Shown here one piece after another: positions 49,783-58,932 of a stretch of 64,000 nt of DNA. The notes under the pieces are model-generated. The model was not told the origin of the DNA. It made no database searches and saw nothing but the letters and a program-made list of their open reading frames with translations. The translations under genes and the position numbers were made by a program. The DNA comes from Acinetobacter brisouii CIP 110357. GTDB taxonomy: Bacteria; Pseudomonadota; Gammaproteobacteria; Pseudomonadales; Moraxellaceae. The stretch is from positions 1,396,971 to 1,460,970 of the forward strand of contig NZ_KI530762.1 in the NCBI RefSeq assembly GCF_000488275.1. The letters are read 5' to 3'. Positions within the stretch are counted from its first letter, which is position 1, and every line of letters begins with the position of its first letter.

Positions 49783-51126
49783 TTAATTTGCTTTAATTTT
49801 AATCAATTTAGCAAACAGATCATATTCATCTGCATCGGTAATTTCGACTTCCAGCAAATCGCCCGCTTTAATTTGTGATTTATCAATGTCTTCAACAAAA
49901 ACATTGCCATCAATTTCTGGGGCATCTGCATAAGAACGCGCAACCGCAACTGGATATTCATCTTCCAGACCATCAACCAATACCGTCATAGTTTGGCCAA
50001 TGCGTTGTTGCAATTTTGCTGCTGAAATCTCTTGTTGTACCTGCATAAAGCGTTCATAACGCTCTTGTTTGATCTCTTCAGGAACATGATCTGGTAAGTC
50101 GTTGGCTGTTGCGCCTTCTACTGGTGAATAGGTGAAACAACCGACACGGTCAAGCTGCGCTTCTTTGAGCCAGTCAAGCAGTATTTGGAAATCTTCTTCA
50201 GTTTCACCAGGAAAACCAACAACAAACGTTGAACGAATGACTAATTCAGGACATTTTTCACGCCAAACCTGTAAACGCTCTAGCGTATTTTCGCTATGTG
50301 CAGGGCGTTTCATGAGTTTTAAAATGCGCGGGCTTGCATGTTGGAATGGAATATCCAGATAAGGTAAAATTTTACCTTGTGCCATCAGGTCAATCACTGC
50401 ATCGACATGTGGATATGGGTAAACATAGTGTAAACGTACCCAGATACCTAACTGACCGAGTGCTTCACACATGTCATAAAATTTGGTTTTGACTGGCTGT
50501 CCGTTCCAAAAGTCCAGCTTGTATTTGGTGTCGACACCATAGGCTGACGTATCTTGAGAAATCACCAAGACTTCTTTGACACCTGCACGTTTTAGTGCCG
50601 CAGCTTCTTCAAGAACCGAACCTACAGGACGTGAAACCAAGTCGCCACGCATACTTGGAATAATACAGAAGGTACAACGGTGGTTACAGCCTTCTGATAT
50701 TTTTAAATAAGCATAGTGTTTTGGCGTAAGACGCACACCTTGCTCAGGAACTAAATCAATAAATGGGTTATGTTTTGGTGGAGCAGGTACATACTCATGT
50801 ACAGCTTCCATCACATCTTGATATGCTGCTGCGCCCGTCACTTTCAATACATTTGGATGCATTTGACGGATTTTATCTTCATCTTTCCCCAAGCAGCCTG
50901 TCACAATTACACGACCATTTTCATTCATGGCTTCGCCAATTGCATCTAACGACTCTTGTACCGCAGACTCGATAAAACCGCAGGTATTTACTACAACGAG
51001 GTCAGCACCATCATAATCTGATGCAACCTGATAACCTTCAGTACGCAACTGGGTTAATATACGCTCAGAATCGACCAATGCCTTAGGACAACCTAAAGAA
51101 ACAAAACCGACTTTGGGGGATTTCAT
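49783..51126 (-). CDS. rimO: ribosomal protein S12 methylthiotransferase RimO
   Basis: RimO is a radical-SAM enzyme that adds a methylthio group to an Asp of ribosomal protein S12. 447 residues: N-terminal MTTase domain with cysteines in [22 protein letters not shown] and TGCLGKDE, radical-SAM cluster motif [16 protein letters not shown], and a C-terminal TRAM domain ([19 protein letters not shown]). It is divergent from ntrB over a 362-base gap and codirectional with pyrH, 58 bases ahead. Confidence 0.96.
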   Translation of the reverse strand: MKSPKVGFVSLGCPKALVDSERILTQLRTEGYQVASDYDGADLVVVNTCGFIESAVQESLDAIGEAMNENGRVIVTGCLGKDEDKIRQMHPNVLKVTGAAAYQDVMEAVHEYVPAPPKHNPFIDLVPEQGVRLTPKHYAYLKISEGCNHRCTFCIIPSMRGDLVSRPVGSVLEEAAALKRAGVKEVLVISQDTSAYGVDTKYKLDFWNGQPVKTKFYDMCEALGQLGIWVRLHYVYPYPHVDAVIDLMAQGKILPYLDIPFQHASPRILKLMKRPAHSENTLERLQVWREKCPELVIRSTFVVGFPGETEEDFQILLDWLKEAQLDRVGCFTYSPVEGATANDLPDHVPEEIKQERYERFMQVQQEISAAKLQQRIGQTMTVLVDGLEDEYPVAVARSYADAPEIDGNVFVEDIDKSQIKAGDLLEVEITDADEYDLFAKLIKIKAN

Positions 51127-51208
51127 GCAAACAACACTCCACTAGAATGCGCGTATTGTATGACTTTTCCCTGCGTAAGCATAGGCATAAACGGTAATGT
51201 TTCATTCA

Positions 51209-51266
51209 TGCACCAAAATATTGCTCATGTTTTAACAAAACAAATAAGCAGCACCAATATAGTGCT
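51209..51266. promoter_or_regulatory. two candidate NtrC binding sites upstream of ntrB
   Basis: AGCACCAATATAGTGCT (51250-51266) is a 17-base dyad close to the NtrC consensus TGCACY-N5-RGTGCA. TGCACCAAAATATTGCT (51209-51225) is a weaker copy. Centres are 41 bases apart (about four helical turns) and 140-181 bases before the expected start of the sigma-54 promoter, a normal enhancer distance. Confidence 0.6.
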
Positions 51267-51371
51267 AAAAACTCCTCATTTTGATACTGTTTTAGGGGTG
51301 AATGCCCAAAAGTCACTTTAAAAGCATGTCAAAGGTCAATTTTTGCCTAAAAACAAGTCATTTTATAAAGT

Positions 51372-51386
51372 TGGCTTACATTTTGC
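51372..51386 (+). promoter_or_regulatory. candidate sigma-54 (-24/-12) promoter of ntrBC
   Basis: TGGCTTACATTTTGC keeps GG and GC ten bases apart, as sigma-54 promoters require (TGGCACG-N4-TTGC), with TGGC and TTGC intact. Transcription would start near 51398, 44 bases before the leader ORF at 51442. Confidence 0.6.
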
Positions 51387-51441
51387 TTTAATCAGGCTAG
51401 TTTTAATTTTAGAAAATGTTCCATAACAGGGAGCAAATACA

Positions 51442-51489
51442 ATGACAAAGATGCCATTGCGCTATTTTACTTCAGGAAGATTACGCTAA
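51442..51489 (+). CDS. 15-residue leader ORF coupled to ntrB
   Basis: MTKMPLRYFTSGRLR is encoded from an ATG with CAGGGAG about nine bases upstream, a better ribosome site than many real genes here. Its TAA overlaps the ntrB ATG as TAATG. It may couple translation to ntrB or act as a regulatory leader; it has no run of a single amino acid as in attenuators. Three basic residues and an Arg-rich end are notable. Existence as a translated peptide is inference. Confidence 0.45.
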   Translation: MTKMPLRYFTSGRLR

Positions 51490-52598
51490 TGGACCCTATT
51501 CCAACGATTGATTACCGTCTACTCGTCGATAATTTGACCACAGCCATCTTACTGGTCGATAAAAATTTAAATATTTTTTACCTTAACTCGTCTTGTGAAG
51601 CACTTTTTGACATGAGTTTGTTACGTGCTTCAGGTATACCTGTTGTTCAGCTTCTACAAGCACCAAATGATACCTTTGATACACGTGAAGCATTATTGAA
51701 CACGTTAAATACTGGGCAGGCTTATACACGGCGCGAAGCCATTATTAATGTCAATTTTAAAGACATTCATGTGGATTATTCTGTTTCACAGCTCAATGCT
51801 GGACGTCCCTATCATCCTTTATTACTGATTGAACTCAACCCGATTGACCGAATGCTGAAAATCTCCAAGGAAGAAAACCTGATTCAGCAACACCAAGTCA
51901 CACGACAACTGATTCGTGGCGTCGCACATGAAATCAAGAATCCATTAGGTGGCATTCGTGGGGCAACACAGCTTTTGGCACGTAGCCTAAACGATCCAAA
52001 ATACAATGAATTCACCGACATTATTATTAGTGAAGTGGATCGTTTACGTACACTGGCAGACACCATGCTCGGTTCGCGGCAACTGCCCAGCTATGTCGAT
52101 GTTAATGTGCATGAGCCTTTAGAACGTGTCCGTTCTCTGATTACCAATCAAACCAAGAAGAAAATTAAAATCACACGTGATTATGATTTATCACTCCCCG
52201 ATGTCAAAGCAGATCGCGATCAACTGATCCAGGTCATGCTCAATATTAGTGTCAATGCTGTGCAGGCCATGCTCGAACACAAGGATTTTTTCCAAGAGCA
52301 TAAGCCTGAGTTGATCTTACGCACCCGTATTCAACGCCTTGTTACCATTAATGGTGTTTTGCATCGCTCTGCAGTGCGCGTTGACATTGAAGATAATGGG
52401 CCAGGTATTCCCGAAGAAATTTTAGAGTCTGTATTTTATCCGCTGGTCACAGGTCGTGCCAATGGCACAGGGCTTGGACTCAGTATTGCACAAAATATTA
52501 TGCATCAGCACAACGGTATGATCGTTTGTCATTCTGTGCCGAGTAAAACCATTTTTAGCTTATATTTACCTTGGGAGTCGCACCATGTCGCGAAATAA
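51489..52598 (+). CDS. ntrB: nitrogen regulation sensor kinase NtrB (GlnL)
   Basis: NtrB phosphorylates or dephosphorylates NtrC under control of PII, so that nitrogen limitation activates target genes. The 369-residue protein has an N-terminal PAS domain (about 10-110), the H-box GVAHEIKNPLGGIRGATQLL with phospho-acceptor His147, and N, G1 and G2 boxes (NISVNAVQAML, DIEDNGPGIPEEI, GRANGTGLGLSIAQNI). No membrane segments: cytoplasmic. Its end overlaps ntrC by 14 bases. Confidence 0.96.
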   Translation: MDPIPTIDYRLLVDNLTTAILLVDKNLNIFYLNSSCEALFDMSLLRASGIPVVQLLQAPNDTFDTREALLNTLNTGQAYTRREAIINVNFKDIHVDYSVSQLNAGRPYHPLLLIELNPIDRMLKISKEENLIQQHQVTRQLIRGVAHEIKNPLGGIRGATQLLARSLNDPKYNEFTDIIISEVDRLRTLADTMLGSRQLPSYVDVNVHEPLERVRSLITNQTKKKIKITRDYDLSLPDVKADRDQLIQVMLNISVNAVQAMLEHKDFFQEHKPELILRTRIQRLVTINGVLHRSAVRVDIEDNGPGIPEEILESVFYPLVTGRANGTGLGLSIAQNIMHQHNGMIVCHSVPSKTIFSLYLPWESHHVAK

Positions 52599-54084
52599 AA
52601 TTTGGGTCATTGATGATGATCGCGCCATGCGCTGGGTGTTGGAAAAAACCTTCAAAGAAGAAGGCTTCGATGTCACCAGTTTTGAGGAAGCTCAAAGCGC
52701 ATTAGACCAACTACCACACGAAGCGCCCGATGTCATTTTAACTGATATCCGTATGCCAGGAATCGATGGTTTAACCTTTTTAGGCAAGGTAAAAAGTAGC
52801 TACCCTGAACTACCCGTCATTATTATGACGGCACATTCAGATTTGGAATCTGCTGTTTCAAGTTATCAAACTGGTGCATTTGAGTACTTACCTAAGCCGT
52901 TCGATATCGATGAAGCATTGGCGTTGGTGAATCGTGCGATTTTGCATATTACGAAGCTACAACAACAAGAATCTGCGAATAAAACCACTTCCCCAATTCA
53001 TTCGACTGAAATCATTGGTGAATCACCTGCCATGCAGGAAGTCTTCCGTGCCATTGGTCGATTATCTCAATCGCATATTACGGTTCTTATTAATGGTGAA
53101 TCAGGTACAGGTAAAGAGCTGGTTGCACACGCACTGCACCGCCATTCACCACGCAAGAGCAAACCTTTTATTGCCTTAAACATGGCCGCGATTCCCAAAG
53201 ATTTGATTGAAACCGAATTATTTGGACATGAAAAAGGTGCATTCACAGGTGCAAATACACAACGCCAAGGTCGTTTTGAACAAGCCAATGGCGGCACATT
53301 ATTCCTTGATGAAATTGGCGATATGCCATTTGAAACCCAAACCCGTTTATTACGTGTATTAGCAGATGGCGAGTTTTATCGGGTTGGTGGTCATATTCCC
53401 GTAAAAGTCGATGTGCGTATTGTTGCTGCCACGCATCAGGATTTGGAAAAACTGGTCAATGAAGGACGTTTCCGTGAAGACTTGTATCACCGTTTAAACG
53501 TAATTCGTATTCATATTCCGAAACTGGCGCATCGTAGCGAAGATATTCCGATGCTGGCGCAACATTTCTTGGCACAAGCAGGCAAAGAGCTTGGCGTTAG
53601 TCCAAAAATCTTACGTCCAGAAACCATCAGTTATATGCAGCAACTGCCTTGGCCTGGTAATGTGCGTCAACTGGAAAATACATGTCGCTGGCTCACTGTT
53701 ATGATTACAGGTCGAGAAGTTTATCCAGAAGACTTGCCAAATGAGTTAAAACAAATCCCGATTCAAAAATCGGGTGATCCTGTTGTTAATAATGTCAACA
53801 TCAACAATGAACGCGTAAGCGTACAACACTGGGATGAATTACTTGCTCAATGGGCAATACAAAAATTGCGTAACGGCGAGATGAAAATTCTGGATGTTGC
53901 TACCCCGATGTTTGAACGCACATTAATCAATGCTGCATTACAACAGACACGTGGACGTAAACGCCATGCAGCCGAATTACTGGGCTGGGGACGAAATACT
54001 CTGACACGCAAGCTCAAAGAGCTGGGGTTAGATTCTGTCGATGACGATGAAGAAGAGGATCAAAAACTCTCAACTCTAGAATAA
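52585..54084 (+). CDS. ntrC: nitrogen regulation response regulator NtrC (GlnG)
   Basis: 499 residues. A receiver domain (phospho-acceptor Asp54 in ILTDIRMPGIDG) is followed by the AAA+ sigma-54 activator domain with Walker A GESGTGKELVA, the sigma-54-contacting GAFTGA loop, Walker B GGTLFLDEIGDM, and a C-terminal Fis-like helix-turn-helix (TRGRKRHAAELLGWGRNTLTRKLKELGL). It drives sigma-54 promoters of nitrogen assimilation genes, perhaps also its own. A terminator follows. Confidence 0.97.
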   Translation: MSRNKIWVIDDDRAMRWVLEKTFKEEGFDVTSFEEAQSALDQLPHEAPDVILTDIRMPGIDGLTFLGKVKSSYPELPVIIMTAHSDLESAVSSYQTGAFEYLPKPFDIDEALALVNRAILHITKLQQQESANKTTSPIHSTEIIGESPAMQEVFRAIGRLSQSHITVLINGESGTGKELVAHALHRHSPRKSKPFIALNMAAIPKDLIETELFGHEKGAFTGANTQRQGRFEQANGGTLFLDEIGDMPFETQTRLLRVLADGEFYRVGGHIPVKVDVRIVAATHQDLEKLVNEGRFREDLYHRLNVIRIHIPKLAHRSEDIPMLAQHFLAQAGKELGVSPKILRPETISYMQQLPWPGNVRQLENTCRWLTVMITGREVYPEDLPNELKQIPIQKSGDPVVNNVNINNERVSVQHWDELLAQWAIQKLRNGEMKILDVATPMFERTLINAALQQTRGRKRHAAELLGWGRNTLTRKLKELGLDSVDDDEEEDQKLSTLE

Positions 54085-54102
54085 TTTCAATAAATTGAAG
54101 GC

Positions 54103-54131
54103 AAAAGGTCATGCTCAGCATGGCCTTTTTT
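54103..54131 (+). terminator. intrinsic terminator after ntrC
   Basis: AAAAGGTCATGC pairs with GCATGGCCTTTT (one G-T pair) around TCA, then T residues; 19 bases past the ntrC stop. Confidence 0.85.
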
Positions 54132-54329
54132 ATGCACAAATATGCATTCATCCTACCAATCAACTGTAAATTGGATAGAGAATAATCATTCCGCGAGTAT
54201 CCTCAAACGATATAGAATTCATTTGAGCAAAGAATCGTAAAGTGAACAATACACTCACAGGCTATTGCGCCATTTTAGTTCAGATTTGCTATACTCAATG
54301 ATTAACCGTGATATCTTGATTTATTTCCC

Positions 54330-54974
54330 ATGTCAGATCAACTTTACTGCTATTGCAACGTGCCACCTCAAACCAAACGTGGTTTTGAGCGACATCTTGC
54401 CTTTGTAATATCTGCCACGGAACTTTTTTTAGAAAAAGGATATGATGCCGTTTCCCTCGATGATATCGTGAATCATGCTGGCGGATCAAAAGCCTCTCTC
54501 TATAAATATTTTGGTAATAAAGACGGTTTATTTAAGGCGATCTGTGAACATCGGCGCGATATTTTTTTCAAAGAACTATTTTTAAAAATTGCCCCGCAAA
54601 CCAGCAATCTCAAAAGCTTACTGGTCAGTATTTTAAATAATTTTTATCAACATATTTTAAAACCAGAAAATCGTAAGTTTGTTCGATTACTATTCGAACA
54701 AACCAAGCAAAATCCCGAGCTTGCAATCTATTTATATGAAGAATGCCCAGGAAAAATCCTGCAAAGTGTAAGTCAGCGACTCAGTCAAGCACATGAACAG
54801 GGCCAAATCGTCTGCTCTAACCCATTGCACTCTGCCAAAATGTATCTCGGAATTTTATGGCATTTTGAATGGCAGGTCTTAATGGGCGTTGAACCTCAAG
54901 AAAGCCTTGAAGAAATCAATCATTATATTGAATATAGTGTCGAACACTTTTTAAAAGCCCTGCAATATCGATAA
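54330..54974 (+). CDS. TetR-family transcriptional regulator
   Basis: 214 residues. The N-terminal helix-turn-helix is VISATELFLEKGYDAVSLDDIVNHAGGSKASLYKYFGNKDGLFKAI (about residues 26-72), matching TetR. A cysteine-rich start (DQLYCYCNVPP) precedes it, which is unusual. The C-terminal ligand domain is variable and gives no ligand. It lies alone between ntrC and argF, without a divergent partner, so its target is unknown. Confidence 0.87.
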   Translation: MSDQLYCYCNVPPQTKRGFERHLAFVISATELFLEKGYDAVSLDDIVNHAGGSKASLYKYFGNKDGLFKAICEHRRDIFFKELFLKIAPQTSNLKSLLVSILNNFYQHILKPENRKFVRLLFEQTKQNPELAIYLYEECPGKILQSVSQRLSQAHEQGQIVCSNPLHSAKMYLGILWHFEWQVLMGVEPQESLEEINHYIEYSVEHFLKALQYR

Positions 54975-55004
54975 GTCTTTGGCAAAATAGACAGCTTATA
55001 GTAT

Positions 55005-55018
55005 AGTAATCGATTACT
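55005..55018. promoter_or_regulatory. 14-base palindrome between tetR and argF
   Basis: AGTAATCGATTACT is a perfect palindrome 31 bases after the tetR stop and 66 before argF. It could be an operator for argF, for the TetR protein or for an ArgR-type repressor, but it does not fit the 18-base ARG box well. Confidence 0.35.
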
Positions 55019-55083
55019 TTTTCTTTAACGAACAACTACTAATTGTTGATGCCATCGCGATTCAACAATTATGTGGAGTAACC

Positions 55084-56004
55084 ATGGCTCTACGGCATTT
55101 CCTAACTTTACGTGATCTTTCCACAGCAGAACTTAATCGCATTATTGCACGCGCACAAGAGCTTAAGCGTCTGCAACACGAAAATACTGTTTACCAACCG
55201 TTTGTTGGTAAAGTTCTTGGCATGATCTTTGAAAAATCTAGCACACGTACTCGAGTTTCTTTTGAAGCAGGTATGAGCCAGTTTGGTGGTAGTGCTATCT
55301 TTTTATCACCACGTGACACACAGTTAGGTCGCGGTGAACCGATTGAAGATTCGGCACGCGTCATTTCAAGCATGCTTGATATTGTAATGATTCGTACCTT
55401 TGGACATCACATCGTAGAACGTTTTGCTTCTTACTCAAAAGTCCCTGTGATTAACGCATTGACCGATGATCATCACCCTTGCCAACTGCTTGCTGACGTT
55501 CAAACTTATGTTGAGCATCGTGGTAGCATTGAAGGTAAAACTGTGGCATGGATTGGCGATGGCAACAATATGTGTAATTCATATATTGAAGCTGCGCACA
55601 TGTGGGGCTTTAAGTTAAAAATCGCCTCTCCAAAAGGCTACGAGCCAAAACCTGAGTTCTTGTCTGAGTTTGCACATTGTGCAGAATTGGTTGGCTCAGC
55701 AGAAGACGCAGCCGTAAATGCAGACCTTATCGTCACTGACGTTTGGGCATCTATGGGTCAGGAAGAAGAACAGAAAATTCGTGAAAAAGCATTCGCAGAT
55801 TATCAAGTAAATGAGCACTTGATGAGCCTTGCTCACCCTGACTGCTTGTTTATGCACTGTTTACCTGCTCACCGTGGTGAAGAAATTTCTGAAAACATGC
55901 TTGACCACAAAAATGCCGTGGTATGGGATGAAGCAGAAAATCGCTTGCATGCACAAAAAGCACTTATGGAATTTTTATTGCTAGAAAACTTGAAAAAAGA
56001 CTGA
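55084..56004 (+). CDS. argF: ornithine carbamoyltransferase
   Basis: ArgF joins carbamoyl phosphate and ornithine to citrulline in arginine synthesis. 306 residues: carbamoyl phosphate motif [13 protein letters not shown] near residue 48, [12 protein letters not shown], and the ornithine-binding loop [12 protein letters not shown] with Cys and the DxxxSMG-like [13 protein letters not shown]. Anabolic type from its length and lack of an arc cluster. A strong hairpin terminator follows. Confidence 0.96.
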   Translation: MALRHFLTLRDLSTAELNRIIARAQELKRLQHENTVYQPFVGKVLGMIFEKSSTRTRVSFEAGMSQFGGSAIFLSPRDTQLGRGEPIEDSARVISSMLDIVMIRTFGHHIVERFASYSKVPVINALTDDHHPCQLLADVQTYVEHRGSIEGKTVAWIGDGNNMCNSYIEAAHMWGFKLKIASPKGYEPKPEFLSEFAHCAELVGSAEDAAVNADLIVTDVWASMGQEEEQKIREKAFADYQVNEHLMSLAHPDCLFMHCLPAHRGEEISENMLDHKNAVVWDEAENRLHAQKALMEFLLLENLKKD

Positions 56005-56036
56005 TAAAAAAAGCCTGACTTCAAGTTAGTCATCAG

Positions 56037-56069
56037 TTAAGGAGATTATAAATAATCTCCTTAATTTTT
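56037..56069 (+). terminator. intrinsic terminator after argF
   Basis: TTAAGGAGATTA pairs with TAATCTCCTTAA around TAAA, then TTTTT. Confidence 0.85.
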
Positions 56070-56390
56070 GAAATAAACCCAACTTAAAATTATGAATAAA
56101 AACATATTATTGTGATCAAATCATTTACATCTAGAGAGGTAAAATTCGCATAGAAAGCATCTTGTGCTCCTCACCATAAAATTCGACAAATTTCTTCATT
56201 ATTCGACATTCTTAATCTCTTCAAGGCTTATTTATGGATATAGAGAAAATAAATAATTGAAGCAAGCATCATCATGTTGACATGAAATCGTATAGAAATT
56301 TTGAGCATTTGTTGTGTTTTGCTAAAAATCCTTGTTTAGCACTTTCAAGCCGATATCCTATACGAGTCTTTTGTGAAATGAATAGACGGT
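56070..56390. other. intergenic region before the small HTH-like gene
   Basis: About 320 bases with no convincing gene. The promoter of the 74-residue ORF must be here; no unusual symmetry is seen. Confidence 0.4.
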
Positions 56391-56615
56391 ATGAAAACAG
56401 AAAATTTTGTTCTTATTGGACAAGCTTTATTTGGTGAATCTTGGCAAAGTCAGGTTGCCGATTTTTTAAATATTGATACACAAGAGATTCAAGACTGGAT
56501 TCGCTCTGGTCATATTCCGCATTGGGTCAATGGAGATTTAATTAAACTGACAGATATGCGACTTGAACAAATGCAACATGTTGCTCATTTATTAGAGCAT
56601 AAATCTATTGCTTAA
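56391..56615 (+). CDS. small HTH-like hypothetical protein
   Basis: 74 residues: ALFGESWQSQVADFLNIDTQEIQDWIRSGHIPHWV looks like the small phage-type DNA-binding module in which GxxWQxxLAxxLGV forms the helix-turn-helix and a Trp-containing recognition helix follows. The rest is one helix (KLTDMRLEQMQHVAHLLEHKS). The ATG lacks a strong ribosome site (GACGGT only). It stands alone and is closed by a strong terminator. A DNA-binding role is inferred from the pattern. Confidence 0.65.
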   Translation: MKTENFVLIGQALFGESWQSQVADFLNIDTQEIQDWIRSGHIPHWVNGDLIKLTDMRLEQMQHVAHLLEHKSIA

Positions 56616-56620
56616 TTGAC

Positions 56621-56654
56621 AAAAAAGAGGCTTTTATAACAGCCTCTTTTTTTT
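56621..56654. terminator. bidirectional terminator after the small HTH-like gene
   Basis: AAAAAAGAGGC pairs with GCCTCTTTTTT around a ten-base loop; serves the plus-strand ORF and the converging cidB. Confidence 0.88.
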
Positions 56655-56662
56655 CACATGAT

Positions 56663-57355
56663 TTAAAGAAACTTAAACCATAAATGTATAGCGACTGGCC
56701 CAACTAAAACCATTAAAATTCCCGCAATCACCATGGTTAGACTGGCAATTACACCTTCTTCACTATCACGCTGCTGGGCACGCACTGTACCAAAACCGTG
56801 TGCTGCATTACCAAAGGCTGCACCATTGGCAATATTGGAACGCACTTTGGTCATTGCCAAAATAAAGTCACCACATACCATGCCAAACAGCCCCGTAATC
56901 AGGGTAAATAAAGAAGCCAATGCCGCTGATCCATGAATATTCTCTGCAAATATCATTGCAAATGGCGTTGAGATCGAACGTGCCATTAAACTATTGGTTA
57001 CTTCTGGACTAAATTTAAAAATCTGTGCCAACTGATAGGCACTGACAATACCAACACCCATTCCGACCACAATAGCCAACGACAAGACACCCAAATGTTG
57101 ACGAATCATGTGCCGATAACGATAGATAGGCACAGCAAAGACCACTGTTGCAGGCCCCAACAAATTGACAATCCACTGGGTATCTTGCTGATAGGTCTGA
57201 TATGACACGCCAAAAATCATCATGAGGATAATCGTCAATACAGGTACTAAAATTGCGGGTGAAAACCAGAGTTTCGGATATCGCTGATAAACTCGTTTTG
57301 TGACTACATATGCCACTAGCGTCCAGATTAAGCATAAACCTGCCCAAAGATTCAT
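56663..57355 (-). CDS. cidB: CidB/LrgB-family membrane protein
   Basis: 230 residues with about seven membrane helices. The LrgB signature STPFAMIFAENIHGSAALASLFTLITGLFGMVCGDFIL and AFGNAAHGFGTVRAQQRDSEEGVIASL are complete. CidA/CidB type proteins are linked to holin-like control of murein hydrolases and to export of overflow metabolites. It follows cidA by 14 bases. Confidence 0.92.
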   Translation of the reverse strand: MNLWAGLCLIWTLVAYVVTKRVYQRYPKLWFSPAILVPVLTIILMMIFGVSYQTYQQDTQWIVNLLGPATVVFAVPIYRYRHMIRQHLGVLSLAIVVGMGVGIVSAYQLAQIFKFSPEVTNSLMARSISTPFAMIFAENIHGSAALASLFTLITGLFGMVCGDFILAMTKVRSNIANGAAFGNAAHGFGTVRAQQRDSEEGVIASLTMVIAGILMVLVGPVAIHLWFKFL

Positions 57356-57369
57356 TATAATGACTCCAG

Positions 57370-57789
57370 TTAATGCATGCGATGTTGTAAACGCTTACGG
57401 ACGTGCCAGTATTTTTTCAGGCGATATGTATAGTGAATCGTTAAACTGGTGCTCAGCATCACCAGCATCGTTCCGATTCCGATACTCACCACAATTTGCC
57501 AGCCCTCGGTCAGAAATAACTGCTTGTATTGCACTACGGCAACCACAATGGGTACAAAAAACAAAACTAGCTCAGCCAGTACTGCATTTGCCCCAAGTGC
57601 CACCTGCTCCAGCTTAACCCAACCTGCAAACAGGCAGATGAGCAATAAAAACATACCCAAAATACCAGAAGAAATCGGCAAGCTAAATTTTTGGTGGATC
57701 AGGTTTCCACACCACCAGAAAATGGCCAGCAAACCAAGCTGTGGCAGCAATTTCAACAGTTGAAAACCCATATTCGGCTTTGTGTTCAT
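57370..57789 (-). CDS. cidA: CidA/LrgA-family holin-like protein
   Basis: 139 residues with four predicted membrane helices (LLPQLGLLAIFWWCGNLIHQ, SGILGMFLLLICLFAGW, AELVLFFVPIVVAVVQY, WQIVVSIGIGTMLVMLSTSL). LPISSGILGMFLLL and LFFVPIVV are LrgA hallmarks. Start 57789 is the first true ATG; the frame extends to a TTG at 57801 without a ribosome site. cidB follows and a LysR regulator is divergent. Confidence 0.9.
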   Translation of the reverse strand: MNTKPNMGFQLLKLLPQLGLLAIFWWCGNLIHQKFSLPISSGILGMFLLLICLFAGWVKLEQVALGANAVLAELVLFFVPIVVAVVQYKQLFLTEGWQIVVSIGIGTMLVMLSTSLTIHYTYRLKKYWHVRKRLQHRMH

Positions 57790-57873
57790 AGCAAATTTCA
57801 AACAACACGTTTAATTCAATACAATGATGTTAAGCAAAAACTGGTATACCAAATATGAATTATTTAATTTAAA

Positions 57874-57894
57874 ATTATTCTATTTTTGAATAAT
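57874..57894. promoter_or_regulatory. LysR-type box between cidA and its divergent regulator
   Basis: ATTATTC-N7-GAATAAT is a perfect dyad with a T-N11-A core, centred 23 bases before the lysR ATG at 57907 and about 95 bases before cidA. Binding by the adjacent regulator is inferred. Confidence 0.5.
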
Positions 57895-57906
57895 AAAAAC
57901 TGAATT

Positions 57907-58815
57907 ATGCTGTCATTTAAACTTTTGCGCTGTTTTGTGACTTTGGTGAAAACCAAGAGCTTCACACATACTGCCGATAAACTGCATCTCACCCAGCCAA
58001 CCATCAGTAAAATGCTCCAGCAACTTGAGGAGCAACTCGGCGTACAGCTCTTAGTGAAAGCTGAATCTGGGCGAAAACGACAAATTGAACTGACTGAAAT
58101 TGGTGAGCGAATTTACCAGCACGCTTTAGATCTATTGCAAACGCAACAAAATATCTTTCAGGAAATTGAAAACTATCAAGCCTTAAAAACGGGAACGCTG
58201 AGGCTTGGGGTTCCACCACTCGGTGCGCAATTGCTCACTCCTGCTCTGTTTGACTACCACCAACAATGGTCAAAGATTGAATTGTCTTTTTTAGAAGTCG
58301 GCTCGCGTGGCATTGAGCAAGCCTTGTTGAACAATGAACTGGATGTCGGGGTATTATTACAACCTTTCGATACCAATATTTTTAATGCCATAGAGTTGTG
58401 TGATTATCCTTTAATGGTGTTATTGCGCCGTGATTCATTATGGGCAACCCGCACATCCATTCGCCTAGAAGAATTGCAACAGCAGTCATTTTTGATGTTT
58501 CCTGAGAACTTCTCGCTCAACAGTATCATTATGAATGCCTGTCAACACTATGGCTTTGAACCAAACATTGTCTGCAAAACCAGCCAGTGGAATTTGTTGG
58601 CTGACATGGTTTTGCAGCGCATGGGAATTGCACTGCTGCCTCAATATTATACCAATATGCTTGATCCACACTTGTTTGCAGCAGTTCCATTACAGCAGCC
58701 TTATATTCGTTGGCACTTGTTTATGGCATGGAGAAAAAATTATGCCATTTCACCTGCGGTTCAGGCATGGATTAAAATCGTGCAACAACACTTTCCACAT
58801 AAAAGACCCGATTAA
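57907..58815 (+). CDS. cidR: LysR-type regulator, CidR-like
   Basis: 302 residues with an N-terminal winged helix (MLSFKLLRCFVTLVKTKSFTHTADKLHLTQPTISKMLQQLEEQLGVQLL) and an effector domain (TLRLGVPPLGAQLLTPALFDY). It is divergent from cidAB over 117 bases, the standard CidR arrangement. The start is placed at 57907; no strong ribosome site is seen. A dyad lies just before it. Confidence 0.85.
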   Translation: MLSFKLLRCFVTLVKTKSFTHTADKLHLTQPTISKMLQQLEEQLGVQLLVKAESGRKRQIELTEIGERIYQHALDLLQTQQNIFQEIENYQALKTGTLRLGVPPLGAQLLTPALFDYHQQWSKIELSFLEVGSRGIEQALLNNELDVGVLLQPFDTNIFNAIELCDYPLMVLLRRDSLWATRTSIRLEELQQQSFLMFPENFSLNSIIMNACQHYGFEPNIVCKTSQWNLLADMVLQRMGIALLPQYYTNMLDPHLFAAVPLQQPYIRWHLFMAWRKNYAISPAVQAWIKIVQQHFPHKRPD

Positions 58816-58903
58816 GCAAAATGTGCTTGTGCGCTTGGTTTTGAAATTGCTGCAACAAAAGTTACAGCTTCATTTAAGTTTAACATTTCAAAGATGATGA
58901 AAA

Positions 58904-58932
58904 TTGCAGGCATGTCACCTGCAACCCTTTTT
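58904..58932 (+). terminator. hairpin with T-run after the cidR-like gene
   Basis: TTGCAGG pairs with CCTGCAA around a seven-base loop, then CCCTTTTTT. It lies between the converging LysR and permease genes. Confidence 0.6.

Larger units (their letters stand above)
51127..51441. other. divergent promoter region of rimO and ntrBC
   Basis: Without a gene of normal size. It holds two NtrC-like dyads, a candidate sigma-54 promoter and, at its right end, the leader ORF starting at 51442; these are listed separately. Confidence 0.6.
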
